A stretch of DNA of 64,000 bases from Coenobita brevimanus (Eukaryota; Arthropoda; Malacostraca; Decapoda; Coenobitidae), in assembly GCA_032717465.1 (NCBI GenBank), contig CM064691.1, positions 2,138,315-2,202,314 of the forward strand, written 5' to 3'. Shown here piece by piece: positions 22,140 to 34,304 of the stretch. Position numbers and translations under genes: made by a program. The notes below the pieces were generated by a model. That model saw only the letters and a program-made list of their open reading frames with translations, did no database searches and was not told where the DNA came from. The first letter of the stretch is position 1; the number at the start of each line of letters is the position of its first letter.

Positions 22140-22460
22140 CTACCCACTCAGCACTGTAAATGTATTGGTGAACACTGTCATCACCACTAAAGGTATTACA
22201 ATTGTCTGGAAAGAGTACTGTATACTTTACAATACTTTAATCAATACTGTGCTATATTTGAATCTGAAACATATATAAATTAGTGAACATATACAAGTGT
22301 AATGACACAGTATGCCTACAAATCACAGATAACACTTCCTGGATGGCCAAAATGATACGGAATACTGTATTACCTACCCGCTCAGTACATCACTTGCATT
22401 GGTAACCACTGTCATCACTACTTGTATTATTACAAATGTGTCTGGGGTGAGTTATATAAT
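22140..22460. repeat. Two diverged ~234-bp direct repeats
   Basis: CTACCCACTCAGCACTGTAA at 22141 and CTACCCGCTCAGTACATCAC at 22375 start similar stretches, each followed by AACACTGTCATCACCACT-like sequence. Part of the first unit (22235-22355) also recurs beyond the foldback element at about 24620-24735. Confidence 0.6.
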
Positions 22461-22492
22461 ACTCTCTCCAAACACAAAATAAAATACTGTAG

Positions 22493-24250
22493 TCAGAAAA
22501 ATACATATAATACTCTGGAGGAATATGAATTGGTAAGGTCTTTCTGACGAAAGTTAAACGTACATTTAGCGCTCATTCTTTTGTTCGTTTTTGTCCTTAC
22601 ACGTGAAAGGGAGAGTATTAATACAAACAATAATGTATTCCATTAACCTCTTAAGAACCCCCGGCATTGACCAACCCTTCACAGTACCGGTGTCAGTGAC
22701 TTCGAATTAGTGTGCGCTATAAAAAAACCGTGAACAATTATGGGAAGGGAACGAAGGTCACTTGTATGTTTACACGACTTTAGGATACGATTCCAAGCAG
22801 TCAGGCGGTTGCTTAATCTCAGATGTTTTTGTCCATTTGGTAAATGCACCGTAACTTTATCAGTTCTTCCGTGAATCATAGCGAATCATCACACGGGTTT
22901 AGGAAGCTAAAAAACACATAGCAAGGTGCACCAGATGATTCTCTTCACATCTTTAAGAAAATTAAATAGATGAAATTTAATCCATCTTTGATTACGTAGA
23001 GTGAGTTTCTTCCATTCCTCTTAAATCAATTTATTTTTCTTAAAGATGTGCAGATAAACATTTGGTGCACCTAGCAATGTGTTATTTAACTTCCTAAACC
23101 CATACTGCGATTCGCTATGAATCACAGAAGAATTGATAAAGTTACAGTACATTTATCAAATGGGCAAAAACATCTGAGATTAAGCGACCGCCCGACCACA
23201 GTCTAAGTAATATACAGTCGTCTCACGCTTGGTTCAAATTTTGGAGCAGCCTGTGCATTACATAACGGGGTCCCGCAGCCGTCAGTTGGTTCAGGGCAGC
23301 GGGAGGGAGCAGATGTGCATCCCCTCAGTCTCTTCGCTCTCGTGCTGGAAGTTCAGATGTGCAGCATTTGAAAACATGCCAGTTTAAATATAGAACAATT
23401 TCCGGAGCTAAAGCGGTCAAAATTGGATTCAAAAGTTTACCTTTATCAAAGAAAATTAAAGATTATAAAGTTTTATAAGACAATGAGTGATGTTTGAAGA
23501 AAATTATCCAACCACTGTGTACACGCATGTCCTCATGTTGTGCTATACTACATGCCTGCATTTATTTCAAATGTCACTCATCGTTTTATTAAACTTTATA
23601 ATCAACTTTAATTTTTGTTGATAATGGTAAACTTTTAAAGCTAACTTTGACCTCTTAGCTTTGGAAATTATTCCATATTTAAACTGGCTGCTTATATTGC
23701 AAGCAATTTACAAATATAAATACATGTGTTAAAATACAATCTGTAGATTTACCACACTCCTCAGTGTAGCATAAACCAAATGAGGAGCCTTAATTCAAAC
23801 GTTTCTTGGTTAGCCAGCAGAGCTAAGTGAACAGGGTATACCTGTCACACTTGAGTTATCCCATTACTTTTCCTTTTCTATCTATGGAAGGCCATGTGAC
23901 GTCATCCTCCTGCGCGTGATACGACTATATATTACTTAGACTGTGCACCTGACTGCTTGGAATCGTATCATAGAGTCGTGTAAACATACCAGTGACCTTC
24001 GTTCCTTTCCAATAATTATTCACAGTTTTTTATAGCTCACACTAACTCGACATCACTGACACCATTACTGTAAAGGGTTGTTCAATGCCGGAGGTTATTA
24101 AGGGGTTAATGGAATACATTACTGTTTGCATCAATACTCTCCCTTTCACATATAAAGGCAAAAATGAATAAAAGAATGTGCACTAAATGTACGTTTGTCA
24201 GAAAGACCTTACCAATTCATATTCCTCCAGTTTATTTTATGTATTTTTCC
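22493..24250. mobile_element. Large foldback element made of nested palindromes
   Basis: Outer arms: 22493 to about 22800 is the imperfect inverted repeat of about 23935-24250 (left ATGAATTGGTAAGGTCTTTC, right GAAAGACCTTACCAATTCAT). Inside are two further palindromes: 22804-22945 with 23045-23192, and 23378-23515 with 23570-23688 (GCCAGTTTAAATAT against ATATTTAAACTGGC). No transposase frame is present. The right arm and part of an inner palindrome recur at 51965-52440, showing this is a repeated unit and not a chance structure. Confidence 0.75.
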
Positions 24251-24819
24251 TACTTTAGGTTAGGTTTGGTTAAATTATTAGGTACAGTTAAGCTCACTTA
24301 GGTTAGGTTTAGTTAAACACTTAGGACAGTCCCTTCCACCATTATGCTGAGGAATCAAAGTACAAGAGCTGTCACAGCATTACAGCTAAAAACTAACGGG
24401 GAAACAGATTCAACAAGCAACGTTTATTTATGGGTACTGGTAATGCATTACAGTATCAGTGGTTCATGGGCTACACAATTACCAGTAAATGTCATTTTCA
24501 GGAAGGCATCAAGAATTAACGGATTTCAAGAATTAGCCAGGGGGCTTGGAATGTAACCCTTGCTAATTTAGGGTGGGGAGGGGTTACTGTACTGTATGAT
24601 ACTGTGCAATATTGTAATCAGTAAAGTACTATATCTGAATATGAAGAATATAGAAGCTAGTGAACATACACAAGTGTAATGAAACAGTAGGCCTACAAGT
24701 CACAGATAACACTTCCTGGACTGCCAAGATGATTCCGGACATCTGCTGAACAATCAAAGACTTTCGTAAATGGGACTACTTCTCAAAACTGCCGAAATAT
24801 CAGATCTACTGAATAATCT
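24251..24819. other. Non-coding, contains repeat remnants
   Basis: 24255-24330 has scattered TTAGG/GGTTAGGTT-like pieces. 24620-24735 matches 22235-22355 in direct orientation (AACACTTCCTGGA shared), so the foldback element is bracketed by direct repeats. No gene seen. Confidence 0.5.
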
Positions 24820-25225
24820 ATCTATCTATCTATCTATCTATTGCCAGATGCCATAATCCTGTAAAGGGTGGCCATTTGACACTGAGTTAGTTGTTTTACA
24901 CGGAGGGGCACCAACCCTCCACCAACCCACTTGTTGACACGTAGGGAGCACGAATGGTTTGGTTATATGGTTACCACCCTGCGTTGTAAATGGTTTCTTG
25001 GCTTACAGAAAACCATTTGGCTTGTCACTCAATGTAAAGCCACCTGTAAAGGAAAGAAAAGCAATAAGAAGTGACAGGAAAGATGGGAGAAATAGGAAGA
25101 GAGGAGGGCAGGCACAGAAAAAGAATGATAAAAGCTAAGGAAGCAGGCAGAACTACATCAAATGAGTGGATGATGGTTGCCACCACCTACCACAGCTGAA
25201 TAATCAGCTGCCAAATAATAGGACT
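24820..25225 (-). repeat. SINE family A, longest copy
   Basis: Tail (TATC)n at 24820-24842, then TTGCCAGATGCCATAATCC, the LINE-like end, body with ATGGTTTGGTTATATGGTTA, a purine-rich stretch, and a 5' head near 25160-25200 (minus strand GTGGTAGGTGGTGGCAACC). About 400 bp. I see no convincing pol III A/B boxes in the head. Confidence 0.8.
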
Positions 25226-25235
25226 TTTACTGTAT

Positions 25236-25407
<172 letters not shown>

Positions 25408-25465
25408 ATATTACATGCAAGTAAGAAAGCAACATATAACGATGACTTTCTGTACTTGTACCTAC

Positions 25466-26024
25466 CCTCAACATGTGGAGTCCATATTTCTTTCTGATGC
25501 AAGGACATAGTGGTCGCTGCAGAAGTATGGTGTGCCATCGAGTCCACATTTTTCCCTGTACCACTGTGAGCTTCTCTGCTTGATGGTAACTTTGTACTCA
25601 CAATACTGCTTCTTAAAGGAAGGGATTTATACTGAGGTCTTGCATCTGAGGCACCAAGGTGAACTCCTGACACTATATTTACTTTATGTGTGGTTGAATC
25701 TACATGTTTTGGTCTGTCAAGTGTTTCACTGTTTGCATCATGATCTCTTTGCACAGCCTTTGAAGTTTGATTTCTCACTCCTTTGTAATCATAATTTCCT
25801 GAGTCTCTAATTTTCTCTTCCTCCCTCAGTTCTTCACTCTTGCCCTGTCTCCCTGTCCAAGTATCTCTGCCCTCTGCTTTGGTTTCACTAGCTTCTTCAT
25901 GTTGTTGTGGGGCTTTTGGTGGGGGTTCCCCAGGGATATCTTGCTGTTTGGGTGGGCCTCGGTGACGCACCTTCAAACTCCGAGCTGACTTCTCCTCCTC
26001 TAGCAACTTGTTCAACTGATGCTC
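25466..26024 (-). CDS. Host gene exon (long polar region)
   Basis: Minus strand: acceptor TTTATTTTGTACTGTAG before 26024; likely donor GAGG|GTAGGT at 25466/25465 (GTAG|GTACAAG four bases later is an alternative). 186 codons plus one base. Begins [19 protein letters not shown], then Pro/Glu/Lys/Ser-rich sequence ([20 protein letters not shown]), predicted disordered from composition, ending near [10 protein letters not shown]. Start phase matches the end of exon 34305-34595; the first donor choice gives the phase needed by exon 8235-8560. No domain recognised. Confidence 0.6.
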
Positions 26025-26164
26025 CTACAGTACAAAATAAAGAGGTATTAAATGTAAGTCCTTCATATACTGAAAGAAATCAAGAAAAATTTCAAGACAA
26101 ATTAAATGCATTAAGTGTATTAACGCCTTCAATTAAAGGCCATACCGAATATGCTGGTGTAAAG

Positions 26165-26196
<32 letters not shown>

Positions 26197-27030
26197 AAGG
26201 GTTGACTAACATGCTGAGCATAAAGTTGTCGATACATGGCAGAGATAAAAATAAGGCCGTAGCATATACCGAAGGAGCAGGCTTACAGCCATACGGTAGA
26301 CTACTAATTCTATCATGTTAGTCTTGTACTGAAACTTTTAAGACAGACCCAAGTTCTATATACAGTACTACTTCTTACCCGGTTAACATTTGTAGCCCAG
26401 ACAAAGTCTTAATAAAGGCAAGTCAAAGTTACCGGTAATTACCGGTGTTTAGGCCTAACATGTGAGGTGCATCCTATGCCATGCACCCTTCCATGAACGT
26501 ATACAAACACCGACTGGGCAAAAGCTATTCAAGACAGTAAATGTGACACGCTATTATAATAGGCTTTCTATGGATAGAGACGATATGCATTTCGAACAGT
26601 TCTGCTATGGTGATCGGTTGCACACCTTAACCTTATACAGTACTGGACTTTGTTAGTACATGTCTGGTGCTTGTAAACTTTTGCTGTATTGGTTCTAGTG
26701 ATGTCCACAGTCTGTTGGTTAACACACACAAATTCATGACAGTCATATGGAAGTGGTGTTGCCTCATTCTAGGGGTCGACTTATCCAGCGAATATAGCAC
26801 TAAACCTGAATTACACCTATTAATTTTACGGGTCAACTTACAGTATACGCTCGCATATATGACATGTATTGTAATTCTTTCTACTATTTGACATTTTGTT
26901 TGGTTCTGGGAAGACCTTTCTTATTCAGGGAGTTTAATGCAGATCGTTCCTATTCCCTGAACCGCAAGATTATTCCCCAGTGTAAAATGAAATACTCTGT
27001 AGGTTGCAGGTATATACACTGGATAAAACA

Positions 27031-27062
<32 letters not shown>

Positions 27063-27133
27063 ACAGAACGGAGGAAGGAAAAACAAATGGAGAAAAAAAA
27101 TAATCCATACACCAGATTACTGGTGTCCTCTGT
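26025..27133. other. Intron, no gene; homopolymers and repeat traces
   Basis: Contains a ~30-bp poly(A) at 26165-26194 and a ~28-bp poly(T) at 27031-27058. Near 26772-26865 GGGGTCGACTTATCC and CGGGTCAACTTACAGTATAC resemble the termini of the palindromic unit at 31950-32430. No exon found. Confidence 0.5.
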
Positions 27134-27790
27134 TCATAAAATATCTGTAACAGTTAGACTTGAACAGTTGTAGGTTGAAATTTGGAGGAAAACAATTCTG
27201 GGGAAGCAAGTTCCAGAGAGATGCAGTTCAGGGAATGAAAGAATTCTGATAGGCAGAAGTTCTGCAATATGGTTGAGTGACATTCCAGTCATGAGCGCTA
27301 CCAGATGCCCGTGTAGCACGAGGGAAGGCATGGAGAGGTGGCACCATGGACGCAACTTCGTCTGAGCATTTGCCAAAAAAATATCTGAAAAATAATGCAA
27401 GGGAGGCAACATTCCTTCTTACTTGCAGGAGAGGTAGTTTATATGTAATGGCAGGGTTGTTAATGATTCTAACAGCTTTATTCTGAATTTTGTCTAGTTG
27501 TCTAAATGCAACCTCTCCACAACCATTCCACAAGGGTGAGCAATATTAAAGCTGAGAGCGCACATGACTCTTATAAATTATAGCTAACTGCTCATCGGCG
27601 AAGAAGTTACGGACTCTGTACAATAATCCAAGTTTCTTTGAGGCGGTTTTAGCAAGTGATCTGACATGAGAGGTCCAGCTGAGGGCACTGTTAAGTGAGA
27701 CACCAAGAATTTCAATACTTTTGGAGATGGGAATACTAGTAGCACTGAAGGTAATGTACGAATCTGGCAATATCTGTCTATTAGTAAACT
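27134..27790 (-). pseudogene. Jockey/CR1-group LINE, RT C-terminal fragment
   Basis: Minus strand from ~27780: ISKSIEILGVSLNSALSWTS (the GVxxxxxLxW motif), AKTASKKLGLLYRVRNFF, then WNGCGEVAFRQLDKIQNKAV and LQVRRNVASLALFFRYFFG, ending in the NLLPQ-like tail near 27180. Frameshifts at ~27540 and ~27240. It is a different family from the copies at 115-2515 and 43309-44575. Confidence 0.8.
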
Positions 27791-27843
27791 GTATATATAT
27801 ACATATATGTATAATATATATATATAAATAAATATATATATAC

Positions 27844-27878
<35 letters not shown>

Positions 27879-27890
27879 TGTATATACCGG

Positions 27891-27914
<24 letters not shown>
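27791..27914. repeat. (TA)n microsatellite with interruptions
   Basis: TA-rich tract between the LINE fragment and the tRNA-derived SINE tail. Confidence 0.9.
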
Positions 27915-27922
<8 letters not shown>

Positions 27923-28121
27923 AAAAATAATAATTTGGTTTTACGCCAGATATCCCCGAAGGGCTAAGGCGTTGCCCCTGGGTAGATGACTTTTGGACTG
28001 AGGCGTGTAGCATTTTATGACCGGATGCCCTTCCTGATGTCTACCAATGACCCTTGGGTGGATTCGATCCTCCGACCCTTCGGTCAGAGACGAGCGCTCT
28101 AACCCACTGGAACACGACTGC
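27915..28121 (-). repeat. tRNA-derived SINE
   Basis: On the minus strand the head carries an A-box-like CCAGTGGGTTAGAGC (28095-28110) and a B box GGATCGAATCC (28060-28070), one base from the GGTTCGANTCC consensus. The body has GGGTCATTGGTAGACATCAG, and the end GGCGTAAAACCAAATTATTA runs into an AT-rich tail. Spacing of the boxes is tRNA-like, but there is no full cloverleaf, so it is a SINE and not a tRNA gene. Confidence 0.8.
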
Positions 28122-28158
<37 letters not shown>

Positions 28159-28243
28159 GTATATATAAAATGAAATACTCTGTAGGTTACAGGTACATAT
28201 ACTGGAATATCTATCTATTTATCTATCTGTCTATATATATATA

Positions 28244-28297
<54 letters not shown>

Positions 28298-28333
28298 GTA
28301 GATAGATAGATAGACAGACATATATATATATAT

Positions 28334-28364
<31 letters not shown>

Positions 28365-28383
28365 CATAGATAGATAGACAGAC

Positions 28384-28437
<54 letters not shown>

Positions 28438-28454
28438 TGTATATATATATATAT
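28122..28454. repeat. (TA)n, (GATA)n and (GACA)n microsatellites
   Basis: Long mixed simple repeat. An embedded 35-bp phrase AAAATGAAATACTCTGTAGG at 28167 recurs at 26986 and 29032. Confidence 0.9.
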
Positions 28455-28940
28455 ACAGGGAAGTGAGCATGGAAGTGAAAAAGTTAATACATGACAGTAT
28501 TGTGATACCAACTCTAACGTACGGAAGTGAAGCTTGGACGTTGTTGGAAGGACACAAGTCAAGAGTGAGAGCAGTGGAAATGAGTTATTTAAGAGGAGCC
28601 TGTGAAGTCACATGGAGAGATAGGCTGACGAATGAGGATATAAAGGAACGTTGTGGTGTTGATGTGGATGTGATAGGGAGCGTTATGAGGAACACACTGA
28701 GGTGGTTTGGCCATGTGGAGAGGATGGAGGGTGAAAGACTGACGAAGAGAGTGTATGTGAGTGAGGTGGAGGGGGGAAGAGGGAGGGGAAGGCCGAGGAT
28801 GAGATGGAAGGATAGGGTGGAGAGGTATATGAGAGAGGGGGGTGTGATTTGGGAGCAGGGTAGTGAAATGGCGGGGGACAAGACGACTTGGAGGCGATTT
28901 ATTTGTGGCCACCCCAAACGGGATTGAGGCGTTTGGCAAT

Positions 28941-28945
<5 letters not shown>
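28455..28945 (+). pseudogene. LINE family 2, 3' fragment with open frame
   Basis: Plus strand, open from 28463 to 28927: [60 protein letters not shown] and [19 protein letters not shown]. It ends in the family tail GGGATTGAGGCGTTTGGCAA then TAGAGATATATA. It is 5'-truncated at a (TA)n tract. The frame is intact but is only the C-terminal ~150 residues of the LINE protein. Confidence 0.85.
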
Positions 28946-29031
<86 letters not shown>

Positions 29032-29095
29032 AAAATGAAATACTCTGTAGGTTGCAGGTATATATACTGGAATATATGTATATATATACATATAT

Positions 29096-29126
<31 letters not shown>
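28946..29126. repeat. (TA)n microsatellite
   Basis: TA tracts between two oppositely oriented LINE family 2 tails, with the phrase TGAAATACTCTGTAGGTTGC in the middle. Confidence 0.9.
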
Positions 29127-29133
<7 letters not shown>

Positions 29134-30165
29134 ATTGCTAGACGCCTCAATCCCGTTTAGGGTGGCCACAAACAAATCGCCTCCAAGTTGCCCTGTCCCC
29201 CGCCATTTCACTGCCCTGCTCCCAACTCACACCCCCTCTCTCATATACCTCTCCACCCCATCCCTCCATCTCATCCTCGGCCTCCCCCTCCCTCTTCCCC
29301 CCTCCACCTCACTCACATACACTCTCTTCATCAGTCTTTCACCCTCCATCCTCTCCAAATGGCCAAACCACCTCAGTCTGTTCCTCATAACGCTTCCTAT
29401 CACATCCACATCCACACCACAACGCTCCTTTATATCCTCATTCGTCAGCCTGTCTCTCCATGTGTCTCCACACGCTCCTCTTAAATAACTCATTTCCACT
29501 GCTCTCACTCTTGACTTGTGTCCTTCCAACAAAGTCCAAGCTTCACTTCCATACGTTAGAGTTGGTATCACAATACTGTCATGTAGTAACTGCTCACTTC
29601 CCTGTTTCTTATCACTGCTTTCAAAGAACCAGCAACCTTTCTTCCCTGCTGTACCCTTTCAAGCACTTCACCCTCCAAACCTCCATCCTTACTCATCACA
29701 CTACCCAAGTACTTAAACGTACTCATATTTTCCAATTCCTCACCATCTAACCTCGCTGTACATTCACTGACTTCACCTCTCTCCAAGACCATCACTTTAC
29801 TCTTCCCTACATTAACCTCTAGATTCCGTTTCTTACACACTCTCCCAAACTCATCCACCAAGCCTTGCAACTCCCCTTCGTCTTCACTCAACAACTCAGT
29901 ATCATCTGCAAACAACAGTACAGGGAGTTTCCAAACACTATCATCTCTCACCAGGGCCACTCCAACATCCACTACCCTACCTTGTACCTCTTTTATTACC
30001 CCATCCATGTACAGATTGAACAACCATGGAGACATGACACATCCTTGTTTCAACCCAACTTTCAAAGAGAAAAATTCACTTAGTTCACCATCCACACGCA
30101 CTGCAGCCTTCGCACCATCGTACATACTCTTCACAGCATTCAACGACTTCCCATCTACTCCATAA
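29127..30165 (-). pseudogene. LINE family 2, RT palm to 3' end
   Basis: Minus strand from 30143: LNAVKSMYDGAKAAVRVDGE-like start, KQGCVMSPWLFNLYMDGVIK, VLLFADDTELLSEDE (catalytic FADD near 29910), KYLGSVMSKDGG, then a frameshift near 29590 caused by a short deletion, and the C-terminal [15 protein letters not shown] and [16 protein letters not shown]. Ends in the ATTGCTAGACGCCTCAATCC tail beside (TA)n. At its 5' edge it abuts the 3' end of LINE family 1 (30170). Confidence 0.85.
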
Positions 30166-30169
30166 ATTC

Positions 30170-31948
30170 TTTTGTTTCATTTTTAAAGGCTCCAACATGC
30201 TTGCATGCATCAGTCTTGGTCACCTAATGGCGGCTCTCCATGCTGCACAATCTGTTCCAGCCTCCCTGTTCAGTCCCTTGATCCCGAGGTCACACCTAAT
30301 GACCTCGTCCCATGTCTTTCTCGGTCTACCCTTCATAACCCCACCCCCAATATTATCACTTCTCACCTTCACCCAGTTATCAACCCCCATCCTCTCCACA
30401 TGCCCAAACCACCTCAATCTACCTCTTTTCATCAAAACTCCAATACACTCCAGTCCCATCCTACCTCTCAACTCTTCCATCGTAAACCCTGACCTTGGAT
30501 GCAGGGATGCACTACACATCCGCCTAATCATTGTCATTTCTGTACGTCTGAGCCTGCAAATATCCTCCTCCTTTACTGTCCAGGTCTCACTACCATACAG
30601 CATTACACTCCTAACACATGCTGCATACAAAGACCCCTCAGCACGTAGGAAGAGTCCTCTCAATGTCAGAAGAGGCAACTGCTTTATGAACTTCTTCCAA
30701 AGAGGCAACAGCTTTATGAACTTCTTCCAATCACTTCTCACCCTAGCCACAGACCTAGCCCCGGCCCCACCTCCAGCACACAGCATGTCTCCCAAATAAC
30801 AAATCTCTTCCACACACTCAAGAGATTCACCAGCAAGTTCAATCCTTTCACGCCTAACAATCTCCACCTGCTCTCCCCAACACGCTGTACACATAAAATC
30901 ACCATTATCTCGCAGTCTACCTCTGATACCACTACATCTCTTGTGCACCCATTTATCACAAACACCGCACAAGATGCAATTACTTCCCACACCCTTGTGG
31001 CAAACTGCACATGGCCACCCCCTCGTCCTTGACAGTACCACCACGAACCCTAATTATCATCACTTTTGTTTTATCTGCATTTACCCTTAAGCCCTTGTGC
31101 CCCATACCATCTCTCAACTTCCTAAACCTTGATTCCGCCTCCCTTTTGTTCTCTGCAATCAACACCAAATCATCAGCATACAACAACTCCCACGGGAGTC
31201 CGTTTCTAAAGTCACGTGAGAGGGCTTCAAGTACCATGATACAACATGGAACTCAAAACTGACCCCTGATGCACACCAACATTCACGGAAAACTCATCAC
31301 TCAAATCTTCATTCACTCCTACGTGGGTGCAAGCACCCACATACATAGCCATAACCACCCTAACCAGCCACTCCTCCAAGCCAAGCTTTCTCATTGCCCA
31401 CTTCACCACCTCTCTAGGGACTCTGTCAAAGGCCTTTTCCAAATCAACAAAAACAAAACAGATACATTTTCTCACTAATATATTTTTCCTGAAGCTGTCG
31501 AACAATGAATATGGCATCAGTGGTTCCCCTACCTGGCATAAACCCAAACTGTATCTCATCAATATTCACTCTTTCTCAAATCATACCTTCTAAAACTCTC
31601 TTCATTACCTTCATTATCTGATCTAAAAGCTTTATACCTCTATAATTTCCTCTTTCCAGGGCATCACCCTTCCCTTTATACACATTTATAATTACACTCT
31701 TTAGCCAATCATCTGGGACAACACACTCATAAATAATTATATTTATCAGGTCAGTGACTAACCTCACCCCTATATCTCCTGAGGCCTTCAACATTTCGGC
31801 AGCTAACCCAGACACACACGCCGCCTTCCCCACCTTCATCCTGCCTGTTGCCTCACTCTCAGTAGCAGTATCAATGAAAGGCCAAGGGCCAAACACTGGA
31901 TCTGCTGGCTCCAAATCTTCCCTGTCCTAGTCAAACTCCTCATTCAAC
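30170..31948 (-). pseudogene. LINE family 1, long copy with PHD-like finger
   Basis: Minus strand from 31948: SGLAAEMLKASGDIGVR, NYRGIKLLDQIMKVMKRVLE, then motif A FVFVDLEKAFDRVPREVVKW (near 31430), NVGVHQGSVLS, LLYADDLVLIAENKREAE (near 31170), NADKTKVMI, then the cysteine finger CAVCHKGVGSNCILCGVC ... WVHKRCSG ... CTAC (30880-31010), [52 protein letters not shown], and the terminal GGCTCCAACATGCTTGCATG. Lesions include frameshifts near 31020, 31240 and 31570. A 30-bp duplication (GGCAACAGCTTTATGAACTT type) sits at 30679-30730. Confidence 0.85.
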
Positions 31949-31949
31949 A

Positions 31950-31974
31950 ATATATTCTGGGGGTCGACTTATAT

Positions 31975-32006
<32 letters not shown>

Positions 32007-32430
32007 ATCCTACATTGCCCCATGAAGAGCATAAGACCCGGGGCTAGGCAGTTGGTCCTGACATTTAAGATGAGAGTGACCAGCCTCATTCATCCCTGTG
32101 TGGCATTACATGAGCAATCAACCCCAACCATCCCTTGGACATAAACCTTCACTGGCTCAATTCGATTGGAGCACAATAATTACCCACTAGACCACCAGGC
32201 GCCAAAATTTGGTTATATGGTTACCACCCAGTGTAGTAAATGGTTTCCTGGTGTACAGGTTGATTGCTTATGTAATGCCACTCAGGGATGAGTGAGGCTG
32301 GTCACTCTCATCTTAAACATCAGGACCAACTGCCTAGCCCCGGGCTCCTACGCTCCTCATGGGGCAACGTAAGACTGGATGATGATGATGATGATAATGA
32401 TATATACAGTAAGTCGACCCCCAGAATATA
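31950..32430. repeat. Palindromic pair of tRNA-like SINE arms (foldback unit)
   Basis: Left arm 31950-32148 and right arm 32262-32430 are inverted repeats: ATTCTGGGGGTCGACTTA with (ATC)n on the left, (GAT)n with TAAGTCGACCCCCAGAAT on the right, and between them GGGGCTAGGCAGTTGGTCCT against its complement. The left arm continues into a tRNA-like head on the minus strand (TGGTCTAGTGGGTAA at 32181-32196, GGTTTATGTCC at 32137-32147). The loop 32206-32261 is the SINE family A core (TGGTTATATGGTTACCACCC). It may be two SINE ends in opposite orientation captured between the termini of a DNA element. Confidence 0.75.
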
Positions 32431-32994
<564 letters not shown>

Positions 32995-33675
32995 AGGGGT
33001 GGCCATGAGCAAATCGCCATCCTTGTCGCCCCGTCCCCCACCATTTCACTGCCCTGCTCCCAGCTCACTCCCCCCTCTCTCATATACCTCTCCATTCCAT
33101 CCCTTCATCTCATCCTTGGCCTCCCCCTGCCTCTCCCCTCCTCCACCTAACTCACATACACTCTCCTCATGAGTCTCTCACACACCATCCTCTCCACATG
33201 GCCAAACCACCTCAATGTGTTTCTTCTAATGATTCCTATCACATCCACATCCACACCACAACACTCCTTCATTTCCTCATTTATCAGTCTCTCTCTCCAT
33301 CTCTCCATGTGACTCCACATGCTTCTTTCAAGTAACTCACTTCCACTGCTCTCACTCTTGATTTGTGCCCCTCCAGCAAGGTTCAAGCTTTACTTCCATA
33401 CATTAGAGTTATTATCATAATACTGTCATGCAGTAACATTTTCACTTCCATGCTCACATCCCTGTTTTTTATCACTGCTTTCAAAGAACCAGCAACCTTT
33501 GTATCTTGTTATACCTTTTCAAGCACTTCACCCTCTAACCTTCCATCTTTACTCATCTCACTACCCAAGTACTTAAATGCACTCACATTTTTCATTTCCT
33601 CCTCATCCAACCTCACTGTACATTCAGTGACTTCATTTCCCTCAAAGACCAAAGCTTTACTCTTCCCTACATATA
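32995..33675 (-). pseudogene. LINE family 2, 3' fragment
   Basis: Minus strand: SKALVFEGNEVTECTVRLDE (near 33640), KYLGSEMSKDGRLEGEVLE, the LTYGS-like stretch, [39 protein letters not shown], then the tail region with GTGGCCATGAGCAAATCGCC. Frame broken near 33390. Confidence 0.8.
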
Positions 33676-33692
33676 TATGCAGTACATATATA

Positions 33693-33734
<42 letters not shown>

Positions 33735-34100
33735 ATGTGTAATGCATTCTTGAGTGCAAGGCCTGGGGGGCTAGGTTTACGATGAAAGAGTTGAGAGGTA
33801 TTGTAGAATCGAGCTGGAGTGTATTGGTGTTGTGATGAAGAGAAGTAGACTGAGGTGGTTTGGGCATGTGGAGAGGCTGGGGGAGGATAACTGGATGCAA
33901 ACAGTGGGTAGTGCTAATGTTTGGGGTAGGGTTGTGACAGGTAGACCGAAAAAAAAATTGGGATTAGGTCATTGTGTGACCTCAGGGTTAAGGACTAAAT
34001 ACGGAAGTTGCCGGAGATCGAGCAGCATGAACAGGCACCATTAGGTGACCAAGCCGATACATGCAAGCATGTTGGAGCCTTCAAAAACCAAAACAAATAC
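33735..34100 (+). pseudogene. LINE family 1, 3' end
   Basis: Plus strand: ATGAAAGAGTTGAGAGGTAT, codons for [20 protein letters not shown], then the terminal CATGCAAGCATGTTGGAGCC at 34058 and an A-rich end (AAAAACCAAAACAAATA). Frame shifted near 33950. Confidence 0.85.
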
Positions 34101-34304
34101 TGTATATACTGTATATATAAAAGACATCCTCTACCTGAAGAGATTCATACCAACTCCTAAAATCTGATGACATATTTACTGGTCTATCTCAGCTACCTCC
34201 AGCTGATTATATTCTGCTTAAGAAAGACCTCTCATAATGATGCAGTTAATCATGGCTGGTTCTCGCCCAACCAATTCAAAAAGTTGGTGCAGAAAGTAAC
34301 TTAC

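Noticed and set aside
22643..24109. The inner foldback block as a separate TTAA insertion
   Set aside because: The partial copy at 51965-52440 shows inner and outer sections joined in the same way, so a single unit is simpler. It is kept as a question in the findings.
27915..28121. tRNA gene on the minus strand
   Set aside because: A and B boxes are present, but the arms do not form a cloverleaf and the sequence continues into a SINE body and AT-rich tail.
32137..32205. tRNA gene on the minus strand
   Set aside because: The B box is poor, no acceptor stem is visible, and the same sequence recurs at 51555-51790 as part of a repeat.
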